In this document: positions 19,643 to 29,586 of the stretch, piece by piece
Numbering within the stretch: the stretch's first letter is position 1
Layout of the letters: each line of letters begins with the position of its first letter
Source of the DNA: Branchiostoma floridae
Lineage: Eukaryota > Chordata > Leptocardii > Amphioxiformes > Branchiostomatidae
Direction of reading: 5' to 3'
DNA length: 42,551 nucleotides
NCBI RefSeq assembly: GCF_000003815.2
Contig: NC_049997.1
Coordinates: 2,951,599 to 2,994,149 of the forward strand
Notes under the pieces: model-generated
The model's input: only the letters and a program-made list of their open reading frames with translations
Told to the model about the DNA's origin: nothing
Database searches by the model: none
Made by a program: the position numbers and the translations under genes

Positions 19643-22600
19643 ATGGCCGAATTAAACCATCAGGTAATTTTCTCTGACTCCAAATCGCCTCCGTTTGTCA
19701 TCAAAACCGTCGAGATGCACACGGGCGGTGAACCTGTACGAATCATCACCGAGGGATATCCCAAAATCCAAGGGAAAACCATCCTAGAGAAGCGGGCCTA
19801 CGTTCGGGACAACCTGGACGTTTTCCGGAAGAGGTTGATGTGGGAGCCGAGAGGCCACTATGACATGTACGGGGCCCTGCTGGTCGAGCCAGACGACAAA
19901 AACGCCGACATCGGCGTGCTTTTCATGGACAATAAGGGCTATAGTTCCATGTGTGGACATGCTAGTATAGGACTTGGGCGATACGTGGTAGATAAAGGGA
20001 TAGTTGCCGCCACAAGTCCGCAGACAGAACTGGTTATCCAGTGCCCGACCGGCCCCGTGAAAATGTGGGTCGATTATCAAGACGGAAGAAGCGGACGTGT
20101 CAGGTAAGCTAGGCTTTGCTGTTGTTCTATGATCTCGAAGCAGCCGAACTTGACCAATGGGTTCTCATTGATGAAACCACCCAATTGCCAAGTAAGGCCT
20201 ACATAGTGGGGCCCGGCTGGGCAGCTTTCGGTAACGGAAAGTATATGATATAAAATACACCAAAACTACACACGACGTAAAGAGAGTAGTCGTGGGTACT
20301 ATTTGTGTGTATTTTTACGTATACATTTCTATTTTTCGTTTTCGGCCGGGCCCAGGTTTAGAAATGTGGCTGTACATTACGTTAGCGCTAACCTAACTAG
20401 CTATATATTCCGAGGCTGCATATGCATTGACCTAAACTATATAGCTGTAGCTCAGTTCAAGAGAAAAAGAGATACTGTAAATGAAAAAATGTTCGCGGTG
20501 GATTAATGTCCGCGGTTTTCGCGGTGACCACTTCACCGCGAACTTAAAACCACCGTGAACATTTTTCTATTATGGTTTTAGACTGCAGTCTATGGTGTTA
20601 CCGCACGAAGTTAAATCCCCGCGAACTTAAATACATTTACAGTAAATCTTCTTGTTAACACCCCACTGTGATCCTTTGTTCAGAGGAAGGACGTTTGGAT
20701 CAGATAAGCATCCTGTTCAAACCAGCCGGATCCCACGTGTCCTCGTACTCTGGCGCAAGAGAAGCATCCAAGAACATTGCCACACCCCACACGGTCATAC
20801 CCCACATGAACCGTTTGCGTCGGGCCGAAATAACCATTTCTGGATTTAATTTTCCTTATTACCTGCTTGAAAAAAGCAGGTCTTGATTCTGGTAGGGATT
20901 CTTGTGATTCCGGACCAATATCTTTAAGTTTAGAACCTCTGGATGGACTGCGATCGCGTTTGCTATGGGGATAGATATTGTGAGCCATTGTGCTATAGCG
21001 TGCATTAGAAGTTTACTGCAGTTTCGTGGTTCGTTTTAAAAACATTATTTACAACCCTTTTTGTCAGAGTAGAGTGGTCCTAGTCAGTTTGTTTAGATGG
21101 CCAATTGGCTGGAGGCTGCCCACCAGCACCAGCTGGGTGCAATTAGTATCCTATTTGTCCTGGTCATCTATCCGCCCTCCGTTATAAAGTGATGGGGAAT
21201 CGTCGTCTGGAGCCTAAAGTCACCTATGCGCTGAGACGACCGCCTACAAGCGGGCGTCTAATTCCGCGCAAAGCAGAAAAACTTACAGAGGGCTGGGCGG
21301 GTGGGTCGCTTCAGGCTCCAGACGTGGTCGGAGGGCGGCCTGATGAGTGACGAGATGCCTCTAATCTGCATATTTATACAATGGATGGATCACGTGTCTA
21401 ACATCCGGGCGAATAGGCGACCAGAATAAATAGTCCTGGTCATCTATCCGCCCTCCGTTATAAAGTGATGGGGAATCGTCGTCTTCCGCCTTTGCCCTCT
21501 CTGGCTTCAGAGCCTTTCCTTTCCTTTCACCTAGTATCTTCCTCCGAAGACACTCTCCTAAGATATCTTCTCACTCCTTTTCCTGTTCACTCTTTCAAAT
21601 CATCTCCTATCTTGTCCCTCTATCAACTTCCCATCCTTATCTTCGCTCTTTCACCTTTCTTCTCCCCTTACTCATCTTATCCCTTTCTTATTCCTGTCGA
21701 CTTGTCACCCTCACTTCATCTTGCCCTTCTCTAGACTTTATCGCTACGTAAAACCACACATTCCTAAGTATTCTCTCTCGTTTACCCAACGCTAATCAAC
21801 CCACTCTAATCTTACACATAGGTCAAACCATGAAGAGAAAACCAAACATAACTGAACCGTGCTCTGCACTGCATCTGGTAAATCAGCGCTGTGTGATACA
21901 AAATCATTTGTGCACAAACGCACGTCATGCTGCTCACTTCTGTCCTCACAGCCCGTTTCCCGCGCACACTCCTTAGCCAGGCCTCAGTCCGGCCCAGGTC
22001 CTTACGCACTTCCGCTTAACAAATCATCCAGCCTTCCGCGGGAACCCATCGCACTGGATTAAGTCACAAAAGTAGATAAATCGTACAAGACTTCTCGGAT
22101 CGTCCAGCTTTCCGCGGAACCCCTTCGCACTGGATGTCGTCACAGTGTGTCACGAAAAACGTGCACAATTTTTTTTTTTGGATCGCCCAGCTTTCCGCGG
22201 AAACCCTTCGCGCTGGATAATGCCACACCGGCTAAAACAACTGCATACTTTCCGAATCATTCAGCTTTCCGCGGCACCCCGTCGCACTGAATGATATTCC
22301 ACCGTACTGAGAAAGGATACACCGTCCAACACCTTCTCGGATCCCCGCACTGGAATAACGTTAGAAACAAACGAGTAACTCGACGTGTTATTCACAAGGA
22401 CGTCAGGCTAACACAGGGTTACTCGAATAATTCCGAACAATCCAGCATTCCGCGGCACCCCATCGCACTGGAAAACGAATTTCACAAATTAAGAAATGAG
22501 GGGGGAAAACCTGCCTAACAAAGGAAACCAAAAGACTCACAGTCCGTTCCTTGGGCTGCCGGTGAAGTTGGATGAGCTGGCGGGCTGGGCGGTGTTGGGG

Positions 22601-25600
22601 ACCGGAACGCCAGCCGGGCCTGATCCTCAAACTGCTGTTCCTCATAGGAGGGTCTGCATGCCTTTTTCCGTTAAGCGTTACGAGCCATTTTAATTCACCG
22701 TTAATCGTTACCGACCCGCTCTAATTCAACGTTAATCGTTATCGGTATATTCTTCGTGAAGCGTTATTGGTCGTTTTAATTCAACGTTAATCGTTATTTG
22801 TTATCCCGAATTCACCGTTAAGCGTTACCAAGAAATTCATCGTAACGTTAACCCGTTATACACACGAAGTCAAATGCCAGATGGAGCATGAAAATGCAGG
22901 AAATGGCGTTTCAAAGGGTCCAGACTTCAAAATTTCTCCGAGCCTCCCGGCCTTCGGCTCTGGACAGGGTAAAATATGTTGCGGAAGCGTCGCCCTAAAA
23001 AAAACTTTATCACTCATACAGATTTCAGTGTCAAACTTAGCTTAGTTTCGGGCAAAAAGTACTCCACAAAAAAAACTTTTCTCTCTAATAAAATGCAATA
23101 AATGGCGTTTCAGATGGTCCAGATTTTAAAATATCCCCGGACTTAAATTGCAACGTCTCGTGCCTTCCGAGCTCGAAATGGTAAAATATGTCGGGGGCTC
23201 TGGGGGTGGAGGCCAAAGCTATAACCATGTGCAAGGAGGTTAAAGAAAGGAGGTTTAACCTCCTTGCCATGTGCAATTTGATGAAAATGTCAAAATCAAC
23301 CTAGCAAAATTTGCTGAAAAATGCAGGAAATAGCATTTAAGAGGGTCTTGATTTTAAAATTTTCCCGGGGGAGCATACCCCCGGACCCCCCTGGAATGCG
23401 TCGCGCCTTCGGCGCTCCATCATGTGTTGAAACTATAGTTCAATCCCCCCATAAGAAATTTGCTGCCGCCGTCTCTGTGGCGGGCCGGGAACTCTGCCTC
23501 CGTCAATTTACAGATGTCATGGACAATGTCCCTGCTATTCCTCCGGGTTCTGGGCACCTTTTGCTTCTCACAATGCCATTAGTCGGATATTTTCACCCAA
23601 TGATATAACTACTGTAGCGTTGTATGAATGCACGTCAATGTTACTTTAGTGTTACTTTGTAACTCCTTCTGAATTTACCGTTAAGCGTTACCGGGCCTCC
23701 TGAATTTACCGTTAAACGTTACCGGGCCTCCTGAATTCACCGTTAAGCGTTACCAAGACCCCCCATGCAGACCCTCTCATAGCGCTGCGCCCTGAAGCCA
23801 CCTCCTCGGACTTTGGTATCTGTTTCCAACAACTCTAATCGGTGAAAGAAACAAGGTTCACAAAGAAAAACATCACAGCCTAACAGGTTCCCTGGCGCGT
23901 CTTGTCCCCTCTCTGCTGCTGTAGCTTGTGCATGCCACCGACGGGTCCCATGGCCGCACATCTGGCGAGGTTGATGGCGGCGTGTCCCGTAGCTGGCAGT
24001 GGTGTGTCCCGCGCATCCCTGCTGTCGGAGGGGGAGAGCGTCAGACCTGTATGAACAACACGTGAATCATGAGATGGTGGGGAGGGACGGGCGCCCGGCA
24101 ACAGGTCCGGTCCCAGACAGACAAGTCTAAAACATACGCAACTTCCATACCGCCCAGATCCCACATGCGAGCGAGCCGCGTTACGTGGAGTAGTCGTGGG
24201 CCACGCGTGTCCACAACTCAGTCACCACACGCCTTACAGGTGCACACTCATACACATGCAAACTAAAACAAATGGTAGCAGGAAACCCCATACACAGCCT
24301 CGACGTTCAAACTAGGAAAGCAAAAGAAAAATTCTACCTGGCCACAAAAACGGAAAATGACACCCAAATCGTACCAACTGCAGCCTTCCAAGCTCAGATG
24401 GGTTGGCTGAACGCTACGCCAGGCTCTCCCAGAAGGGTGACAAGTAATCCTAAAACAAAGAAACCAAGGGGGGTCGCCATCTTGCCTCCTGGATCATGCC
24501 ATTGTCGTCCTCTGTTCCTGCCTGAAAAATTCACGGAAATCAGAAAATGACATAAAAATCTGGAAACTCGTTCTGCTCCGCGCCTCAGCATTAAATGCCA
24601 ACACCCACAGCTTTCTTGCGCAGAGGATTAGAGTGCTAGTGGATACCAAAACATAGCGAGGACAAAAGAATTCCGGAGAATCACCAGCTCGCCATGTGGG
24701 CACCAATTATCTGCTTGGAGTGGCTGTCGGGCCCTGCTCGGAAAACATACACAAGGTCACGAAATCACACAACAATCACTCAGCTCCACGCGGAGCCAAA
24801 ACGCCAACGTGAACTAAAAGCGTCCTAAACTCGACCAGGCCTAGGATAAAAGGGAAGAAACTGTAAAACGAGAAAAAAGGTGTAAAGCAGCCGTCCTCTG
24901 CACCAGGATCTTTCCTGCCCCGCCGCTCAGAAGCTCATACATACGAATAGGCGATAGAAATGCAAATTAGAACGAACAGCCGGTACTCAGAAATTCCAGG
25001 CATGCTAGAAGAAAATACGCAACAATACACGAAAAGAAATTTTAAAATACGGGAGAAGCGCAGAAAATGTACCGACCGACCACTGGAAACCGACACCAAA
25101 CCTTCCGTGGAAAGAACAAACGTCGACGTGACGGTAACCACGCCGTGGCCGCCGGAGTCCTCGGGTTGACTCGTACCACCCTGCGGCGTCCAAACGCAAA
25201 TCTTGCCGCCTCGGGAAGTTTTGTCTGCTTTGCGAAGGAGCCGTCGCTTCAGCTACAGCCGTTGTTGGAGGCGGCCTGATGAGTGACGAGATGCCTCTAA
25301 TCTGCATATTTATACAATGGATGGATCACGTGTCTAACATCCGGGCGAATAGGCGACCAGAATAAATAGTGTTTAGTTTCAGTGTCCTGCAGTCATTATG
25401 GTTTCTTCTCCACCTTCTAGCATCTCCTTCAAAAGTGTTACATTTATCAGGTTGTATGAAATGTACATCTACAAAAGTGAATGTTACCTTGTTACCTCCA
25501 TGAAAAATCGAGGTACTGTTTTTGGTATTTGATATTTTGGGGGTATATATATAAGTTTGTTGCAGTTTTGTGGTTGTTTAAAAAATATATTAGAGTAACT

Positions 25601-27552
25601 GTGACCATCCCTGTGACCTCTGTATGGAATGAACCATTATATACACATTAGGCATATGTGCCAGGTGCAGGTGTAACAATTGGAAATAAAAATGAAATTG
25701 CTAGGTCATTAAAAAGGTGTAGTTTTGGATCTCACCATTTACCATAAGTAGATATATAAGAACAATAATCATATTATGGAATAATTTTCACAAACGTTAA
25801 ACCATATCAACCCTACGCACCATCACAAAACAAAATATTTCATGCAGGTTTGAGTTTTCAGACTCTTGTTCATCTGTAAGACTGCCCAGGAAATTCTTCA
25901 TAAGTCGAATTAACTTTATTTTCAGATTCCACAGTGTTCCAGCTTTTGTCTTTGCGCTTGACCAAGAAGTCGACGTCCCCGACTACGGGCGGGTGAAGGT
26001 AGACATCGCCTACGGAGGAGCGTTCTACGCCTTTCTCCCCGACAGCTCTCTGGGGCTAGATCTCCGTACAGCTCCTGTTCAAGCCGTCAGGACCGCCGCC
26101 ACAGCAGTGACGGAAGCAGTGAAGAAGGCCGTACCGTTACGCCACCCGGAGCACCCGGACCTGGCGTTCTTCTACGGGACGATTATAACAGACGGGCGGG
26201 ACGAGTACGACCCGACGCCGACGGTTCAGACCAGTGTGTTCGGTGATGCGTCCGTAGACCGGTCTCCGTGTGGATCTGGGACAACGGCAAGAGTTGCTGT
26301 GCTGGTAAGATAAAGGACAGAAAGAAGAAGAGTCTCTGTCATTCTCGGTCAGTCTTCTTCTGAAGAAGTTCTTCCACTTGGCCCGACCGGCCGCTTGTCT
26401 CGGCGCTTCGTCGAAGGAGAAGTCCCTCTCCTCACTTTTTTCTTTTCTCAGTTCACATTAGGTTTCTTTTGGTACGCTTCTGGATCTTTTCACCTGTGGT
26501 ACTTCTCTTTGTGTGATTTCTGGTGGTATGCGAATATGACCCAAGTCACCAAACGATCTCCATCTGCAGGCTTTTATCAGTTTATCAACTGACTTGAGAC
26601 CTTCTATGAGATTTTCTATGTAGGCTTTTGTTTGAAATTACATGCATTTGACCAAAAGATTGTCAACGGCCAGAGTAGACATCTGTTTTGAAAAACAGTT
26701 TGTGTGTTCACAAGAAACTTGTAGTGACGGACAAGAAAAAAGAAGGATGATAAAGGGAGCCAACCTGGTACATCAATAGGAAACTTAAATCCCTTCACTA
26801 TTCACTTCACTTTGAGAAAAAAATCATAATTCAATAACTATAGAACATATAGCAGAATTTCTAATCTCCAAGCAGATCTTTCGGTGGCATAAGATAGCAT
26901 CATAAGCTGGGGAAGGAGTTTAGCCGGCAGAGGAGTTTCATTGTTAACTCCGTACATCGTACATCGTACACCAACCCTGCCTACCTGTACGAAGTTAGAT
27001 TTGTTACCTCCGTACATCGTACATCGTACACCAACCCTGCCTACCTGTACGAAGTTAGATTTGTTAACTCCGTACATCGTACACCAACCCTGCCTACCTG
27101 TACGAAGTTAGATGACGTCACTTAAAACTTCCGAAGTTTACCGATTACGGTATATCTACCTCTAACTTCGTACAACTTCGTACAACTTCGTACACACTAA
27201 CTTCGTACATTTACCCCATTTCTGGACATACCTCTTTCATTGGCCCCAGCTTATGATACTGTCTTATACCACCACAAGATCTGCCTGGAGATTACAGAAT
27301 TTTCATCGACGAAATTTGTTGTTTGCTTCAACTTTTCAGCACCGCCGGGGCCAGATCGAACCGTCCAAAGCGCGGCAGTTCGCGAGCGGCCCCACGGGTT
27401 CGGTGATGACGGGCCGGCCGGTGAGAGAGACCAAGTGGGGAGAGTTCGACGCTGTGATCGTGGAAGTGGCGGGAAATGCGTACTACACCGGAACCGCAGA
27501 GTCTACAGTCGAGCCGGACGACCCACTGAAAAACGGCTTCCTTGTCAAGTGA
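19643..27552 (+). CDS. Gene B: proline racemase-like enzyme, Cys/Cys type
   Basis: The exons are 19643-20103, 25926-26304 and 27340-27552, giving 350 residues. The start ATG has the context GTCAAAATGG. Junctions are CAG/GTAAGC, TTTTCAG/ATTCC, CTG/GTAAGA and TTTTCAG/CACCG. The first catalytic residue is Cys104 in MCGHASIG (Ser after Ala, as in D). The second is Cys269 in DRSPCGSGTTAR, where the animal dehydratase has Thr. Two cysteines are the hallmark of proline racemases and hydroxyproline 2-epimerases, which move a proton at C-alpha, so racemisation or epimerisation is the likely chemistry. The substrate cannot be told. All frames are intact. Intron 1 is inflated to 5.8 kb by a TIR element. 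Exon 3 carries Glu for Asp in RRGQIEP and Ser for Phe in GTAESTVE. Confidence 0.9.
20475..20642 (-). mobile_element. MITE in intron 1 of gene B, same family as 912-1119
   Basis: The ends CTGTAAATG and CATTTACAG are flanked by TA (20473-20474 and 20643-20644). The interior is the reverse complement of the copy at 912-1119, including ACCATAGACTGCAGTCTA on the minus strand. Confidence 0.8.
21151..21433. mobile_element. 283-bp TIR element, short twin of the 4-kb element
   Basis: It starts CTATTTGTCCTGGTCATCTA and ends GGCGACCAGAATAAATAG, an imperfect 28-bp inverted repeat. Its first about 45 bp and last about 100 bp match the two ends of the element that follows directly. It is therefore an internally deleted version of it. 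No clear target duplication. Confidence 0.7.
22021..22475. repeat. Tandem hairpin repeats (CCAG-CTTTCCGCGG-CTGG)
   Basis: Five full units and one truncated one (near 22338-22365) lie about 75-85 bp apart, with a longer gap before the last. Each reads ATCCAG, a C/A-TTTCCGCGG core, ACCCC, TCGCA, CTGGAT. The outer CCAG and CTGG pair as a stem, with a TTCCGCGGAA palindrome in the loop of some units. In the fourth unit both stem sides changed together, to ATCATTCAG and CTGAATGAT. Confidence 0.7.
22648..23776. mobile_element. Nested segment with short inverted ends and GTTAAGCGTTAC arrays
   Basis: GAGGGTCTGCATG at 22648-22660 is inverted at 23764-23776. Just inside lie direct arrays of AATTCACCGTTAAGCGTTAC-type units. 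At 22671-22860 these include ACGTTAATCGTTA variants; at 23673-23757 there are three about 30-bp units. It could be an element inserted in the 3.9-kb element. The 13-bp ends alone are weak proof. Confidence 0.4.
22885..23440 (+). repeat. Three degenerate copies of a GCAGGAAATGGCGTTTCA repeat
   Basis: Copies begin near 22893, 23092 and 23320. Each reads (G)CAGGAAAT-GGCGTTTCA, then GGGTCCAGA, TTTTAAAAT and a CCCCGGAC-type GC-rich block with GCCTTCGGCGCTC-like sequence. The first part of the same repeat occurs at about 30290 (gene C intron 1) and 42003 (gene E intron 1). The GC-rich half looks like a repeat I have seen in marine invertebrate genomes, from memory only. Confidence 0.6.
26862..27294. 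mobile_element. MITE (TAATCTCCAAGCAGAT family) split by a repeat insertion
   Basis: The outer arms TAATCTCCAAGCAGAT and ATCTGCCTGGAGATTA belong to the family at 5771-5913. The matching element in gene D (38717-38850) is only 134 bp. Here about 299 bp of other sequence lies in the middle, bordered by TTTCATT at 26936-26942 and 27235-27241. Confidence 0.8.
26941..27112 (+). repeat. 60-bp tandem repeat, three units
   Basis: Units begin at 26941, 27001 and 27061, each with ACTCCGTACATCGTACATCG and ending GTACGAAGTTAGAT. The third lacks one ATCGTACAT and is 9 bp shorter. Downstream (27160-27210) the inverted phrase TCTAACTTCGTAC and repeated AACTTCGTAC motifs close a larger imperfect hairpin. Confidence 0.9.
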
Positions 27553-27628
27553 TTGTCGGTATTTTATGACAGTTAAGAAGGGCCGTACTTCAATTTTTGA
27601 GAGATTGTTTCACACACGTTTCTATAAA

Positions 27629-27661
27629 GACGACCCAAAGGATGGCTTCCTTATCAAATGA
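27629..27661 (+). pseudogene. Relic of an exon 3 tail after gene B
   Basis: 77 nt after the gene B stop, 33 bases read Asp-Asp-Pro-Lys-Asp-Gly-Phe-Leu-Ile-Lys-stop. That is the last ten residues of the family plus stop, and is followed by GATTATCAATGTGCTACA, which matches what follows the real stop of gene A. The 3' end of the gene was therefore duplicated in tandem. The same relic follows genes C and D. Confidence 0.75.
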
Positions 27662-28119
27662 TTATCAATGTGCTACAAGGCTGTTCCTTACGACCAACAA
27701 CATGAGCAATTGTCCTGTCTTTACTTTTTTACGATGGACGTTTATTCTGCCAATACTTGTTGTCAATATTATCTTAACCAAGTTTTTTGTAAGCAATTTT
27801 CTTAAGCAGAGAAATGTATAATTTCCTTCATAACTACATGAAGCTTTAATGATGATATTGTTCCTTGATATCATATTAACCAAGAACATACTTTATACTA
27901 TAGATTGGCAATGTTCTAATCCTGTAAATGAATATTGTAACATTATCTTGCACACGACAAGTAGTTACATTATGAATTTCATTTGAATGTACTCTTTTGG
28001 AATATAAAGAAAACAGGTAAATAATGTGACGATTGTTACAGTTATTCAAGGAAAGAAAGGTGAAACATAGACCTTCATATTTATCCTTAGCAATGCATGC
28101 TCTAATATGTCGTGAATGA

Positions 28120-28125
28120 AATAAA
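28120..28125 (+). promoter_or_regulatory. Candidate poly(A) signal of gene B
   Basis: AATAAA in GAATGAAATAAACTG, about 570 nt after the stop, conserved at 39679-39684 in the gene D flank and at the matching place after gene A. Confidence 0.4.
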
Positions 28126-28374
28126 CTGATAAAAAAATGGCATTGAGGCAGTGCTACTATGAAAATACACATTGGCTGTCCGTACATGGGTATCTCTTTT
28201 AACGTGAATAAAAACGGGATCTTGATGTTGGGACCTAAGGCCTTACTTAAGTAGCATTTTTGTGCATATTTCTCAAGTACTAGTAACTGGAGTACCTCTG
28301 ATTAAGGTAGCGGATACCACCTTAAAGGTCTGATCGTTTCCTATGACCCAATATGTTGTTTGTGTACTTCACTA

Positions 28375-28615
28375 AAGGTACACTCCCACCGCACTTGTGT
28401 CAATCTTGCGTCACTACGGGGTTCGTTCACTGCGTCAATGTTTTGTTATTTTCTCCGATTTAAAAAAAAATTTAGATATTACGTAATACGTGAAAGTATG
28501 GATTAGAAGACGTCAAAATACAAAAAAAATCGTTCTTTATCTCTGAAATTCGTCGAGTATCCTACGAACCCCGCAGTGACGCAAGCTTGACACAAGTGCG
28601 GTGGGAGCGCACCTT
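28375..28615. mobile_element. MITE with CTCCCACCGCACTTGTGTCA inverted ends
   Basis: The arms run about 50 bp, CTCCCACCGCACTTGTGTCA and TGACACAAGTGCGGTGGGAG, extended inward by a GGGGTTCGT/ACGAACCCC pair. It is shared with the gene D flank at 39946-40188, so it was present before the segmental duplication. Confidence 0.75.
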
Positions 28616-29031
28616 AAATGTTATCTAGCGTAGCTAATTTCCTGTCCTTGAATGGCTGTCTTGCAGCTGCTCGTTTAAGCTAACTTAAAGGGCACAACCC
28701 GCCGGCCGTGCTGTCTATGTGATGCTTATAAAACGTGGGCAATCTTTTTGGATCCGTAAGTGGTAAGTACCGCCTCCGTACGGAATCTGACGGCTTTTGG
28801 AGCACGCAGACACACCGTACAACGTTCCGTACATGCAAAACAATGTCTGCCATTGGGCTACGGATTCGCCCCCCGTACGAGCCTGCCCTGCACAGCCAAC
28901 GCGAGTAAGGAAGCCGTACTTAGGCAGCACGTGTAAAAGTACGGCCTGCATATGGTAACGTGGCAATCGCACAGACATCGTACGTGCCACTTGCGCAACG
29001 AACGATGCACGCAACCGCTCACGGCACGGTT

Positions 29032-29339
29032 AAGGTGGGGTCACACATGCGTATATTTAAGCCCGTTTGAGGTGCGTATGAATCTCTTATTCCTACCAGG
29101 CTCCACAGGTCGCGGGGAAAATAGTAAAAATTGGACAAATATAGATACATAACATGCCAGATAAGTTAGCTGACCGAGAAGTATGGTTAGCGACCCAGCT
29201 AACTCGTCTGACATTTTACCTGTTTACGTTTGTCTAATTTCTATTATTTTTACAACGACCTGTGGAGCCTGGTGGAGGCAAAAACTTCCATGCGCACCTC
29301 ATACGGACTTAAGTATATACGCAGGTGTGACCCCACCTT
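29032..29339. mobile_element. MITE with AAGGTGGGGTCACAC inverted ends upstream of gene C
   Basis: The arms AAGGTGGGGTCACACATGCG and a right end ...GTGTGACCCCACCTT are inverted. A second inner pair, GGCTCCACAGGTCG and CGACCTGTGGAGCC, nests inside. The copy upstream of gene E (40619-40900) has lost about 26 bp in the middle. Confidence 0.75.
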
Positions 29340-29586
29340 GCGGAACCATGCGAGTGACGTGCTTTGAGACGTGCCCCCTCCCTGCTCTTGCCATTCCTTC
29401 CCCACGTTTAGAAAAACGTGACCGACGTACCCTCCCCCCAAACGTACGGTGGGTTGTGCCCTTAGGCTTCAAGGCGGGTCTATTCACCCGAGCATGCTGT
29501 AATAACTCGTCTAGCAGGTTTCTTCGTGCACATGAATGAAGCATCTAAGCGCGTGTATGAGCTCTGACCAAGTGACGGAGGTCAAA

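Larger units (their letters stand above)
21434..25369. mobile_element. 3.9-kb TIR element of unknown class in intron 1 of gene B
   Basis: Its left end, TCCTGGTCATCTATCCGCCC, repeats the start of the short twin. Its right end, CGGGCGAATAGGCGACCAG then AATAAATAG, repeats the twin's end for about 100 bp. The order inside is: a polypyrimidine stretch at about 21480-21740; hairpin repeats at 22021-22475; a nested segment with GTTAAGCGTTACC arrays at 22648-23776; and GC-richer sequence to the end. The open frames on either strand (up to about 95 codons) show no transposase or other known domain, so it looks non-autonomous or decayed. Confidence 0.6.

Noticed and set aside
19784-20080. 98-codon antisense open frames over exon 1, repeated at 29728-30024, 35708-36004 and 41290-41586 (minus strand)
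   Set aside because: They mirror the coding frame of a conserved, GC-rich exon and recur because the exons are paralogous. In gene A the matching frame is broken.
21465-21734. 89-codon frame in the polypyrimidine stretch
   Set aside because: Composition (Ser, Pro, Leu, Phe) follows from the C/T-rich sequence; no family recognised, and it lies inside a repeat element.
23743-24164. Minus-strand frames with Cys/Gly/Arg-rich proteins
   Set aside because: No known domain, inside the 3.9-kb element, no splice context.
27240-27569. 109-codon frame over exon 3 of gene B (also at 38796-39125 in D and 33084-33335 in C)
   Set aside because: It is the +1 frame of exon 3, Arg-rich as expected for an off-frame GC-rich exon. 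The splice acceptor and family alignment support the other frame.
29536-29586. Upstream in-frame ATGs as the true start of gene C
   Set aside because: The ATG at 29587 aligns with the starts of B and D and has a strong context. The extension is possible but unsupported, so it is only mentioned.
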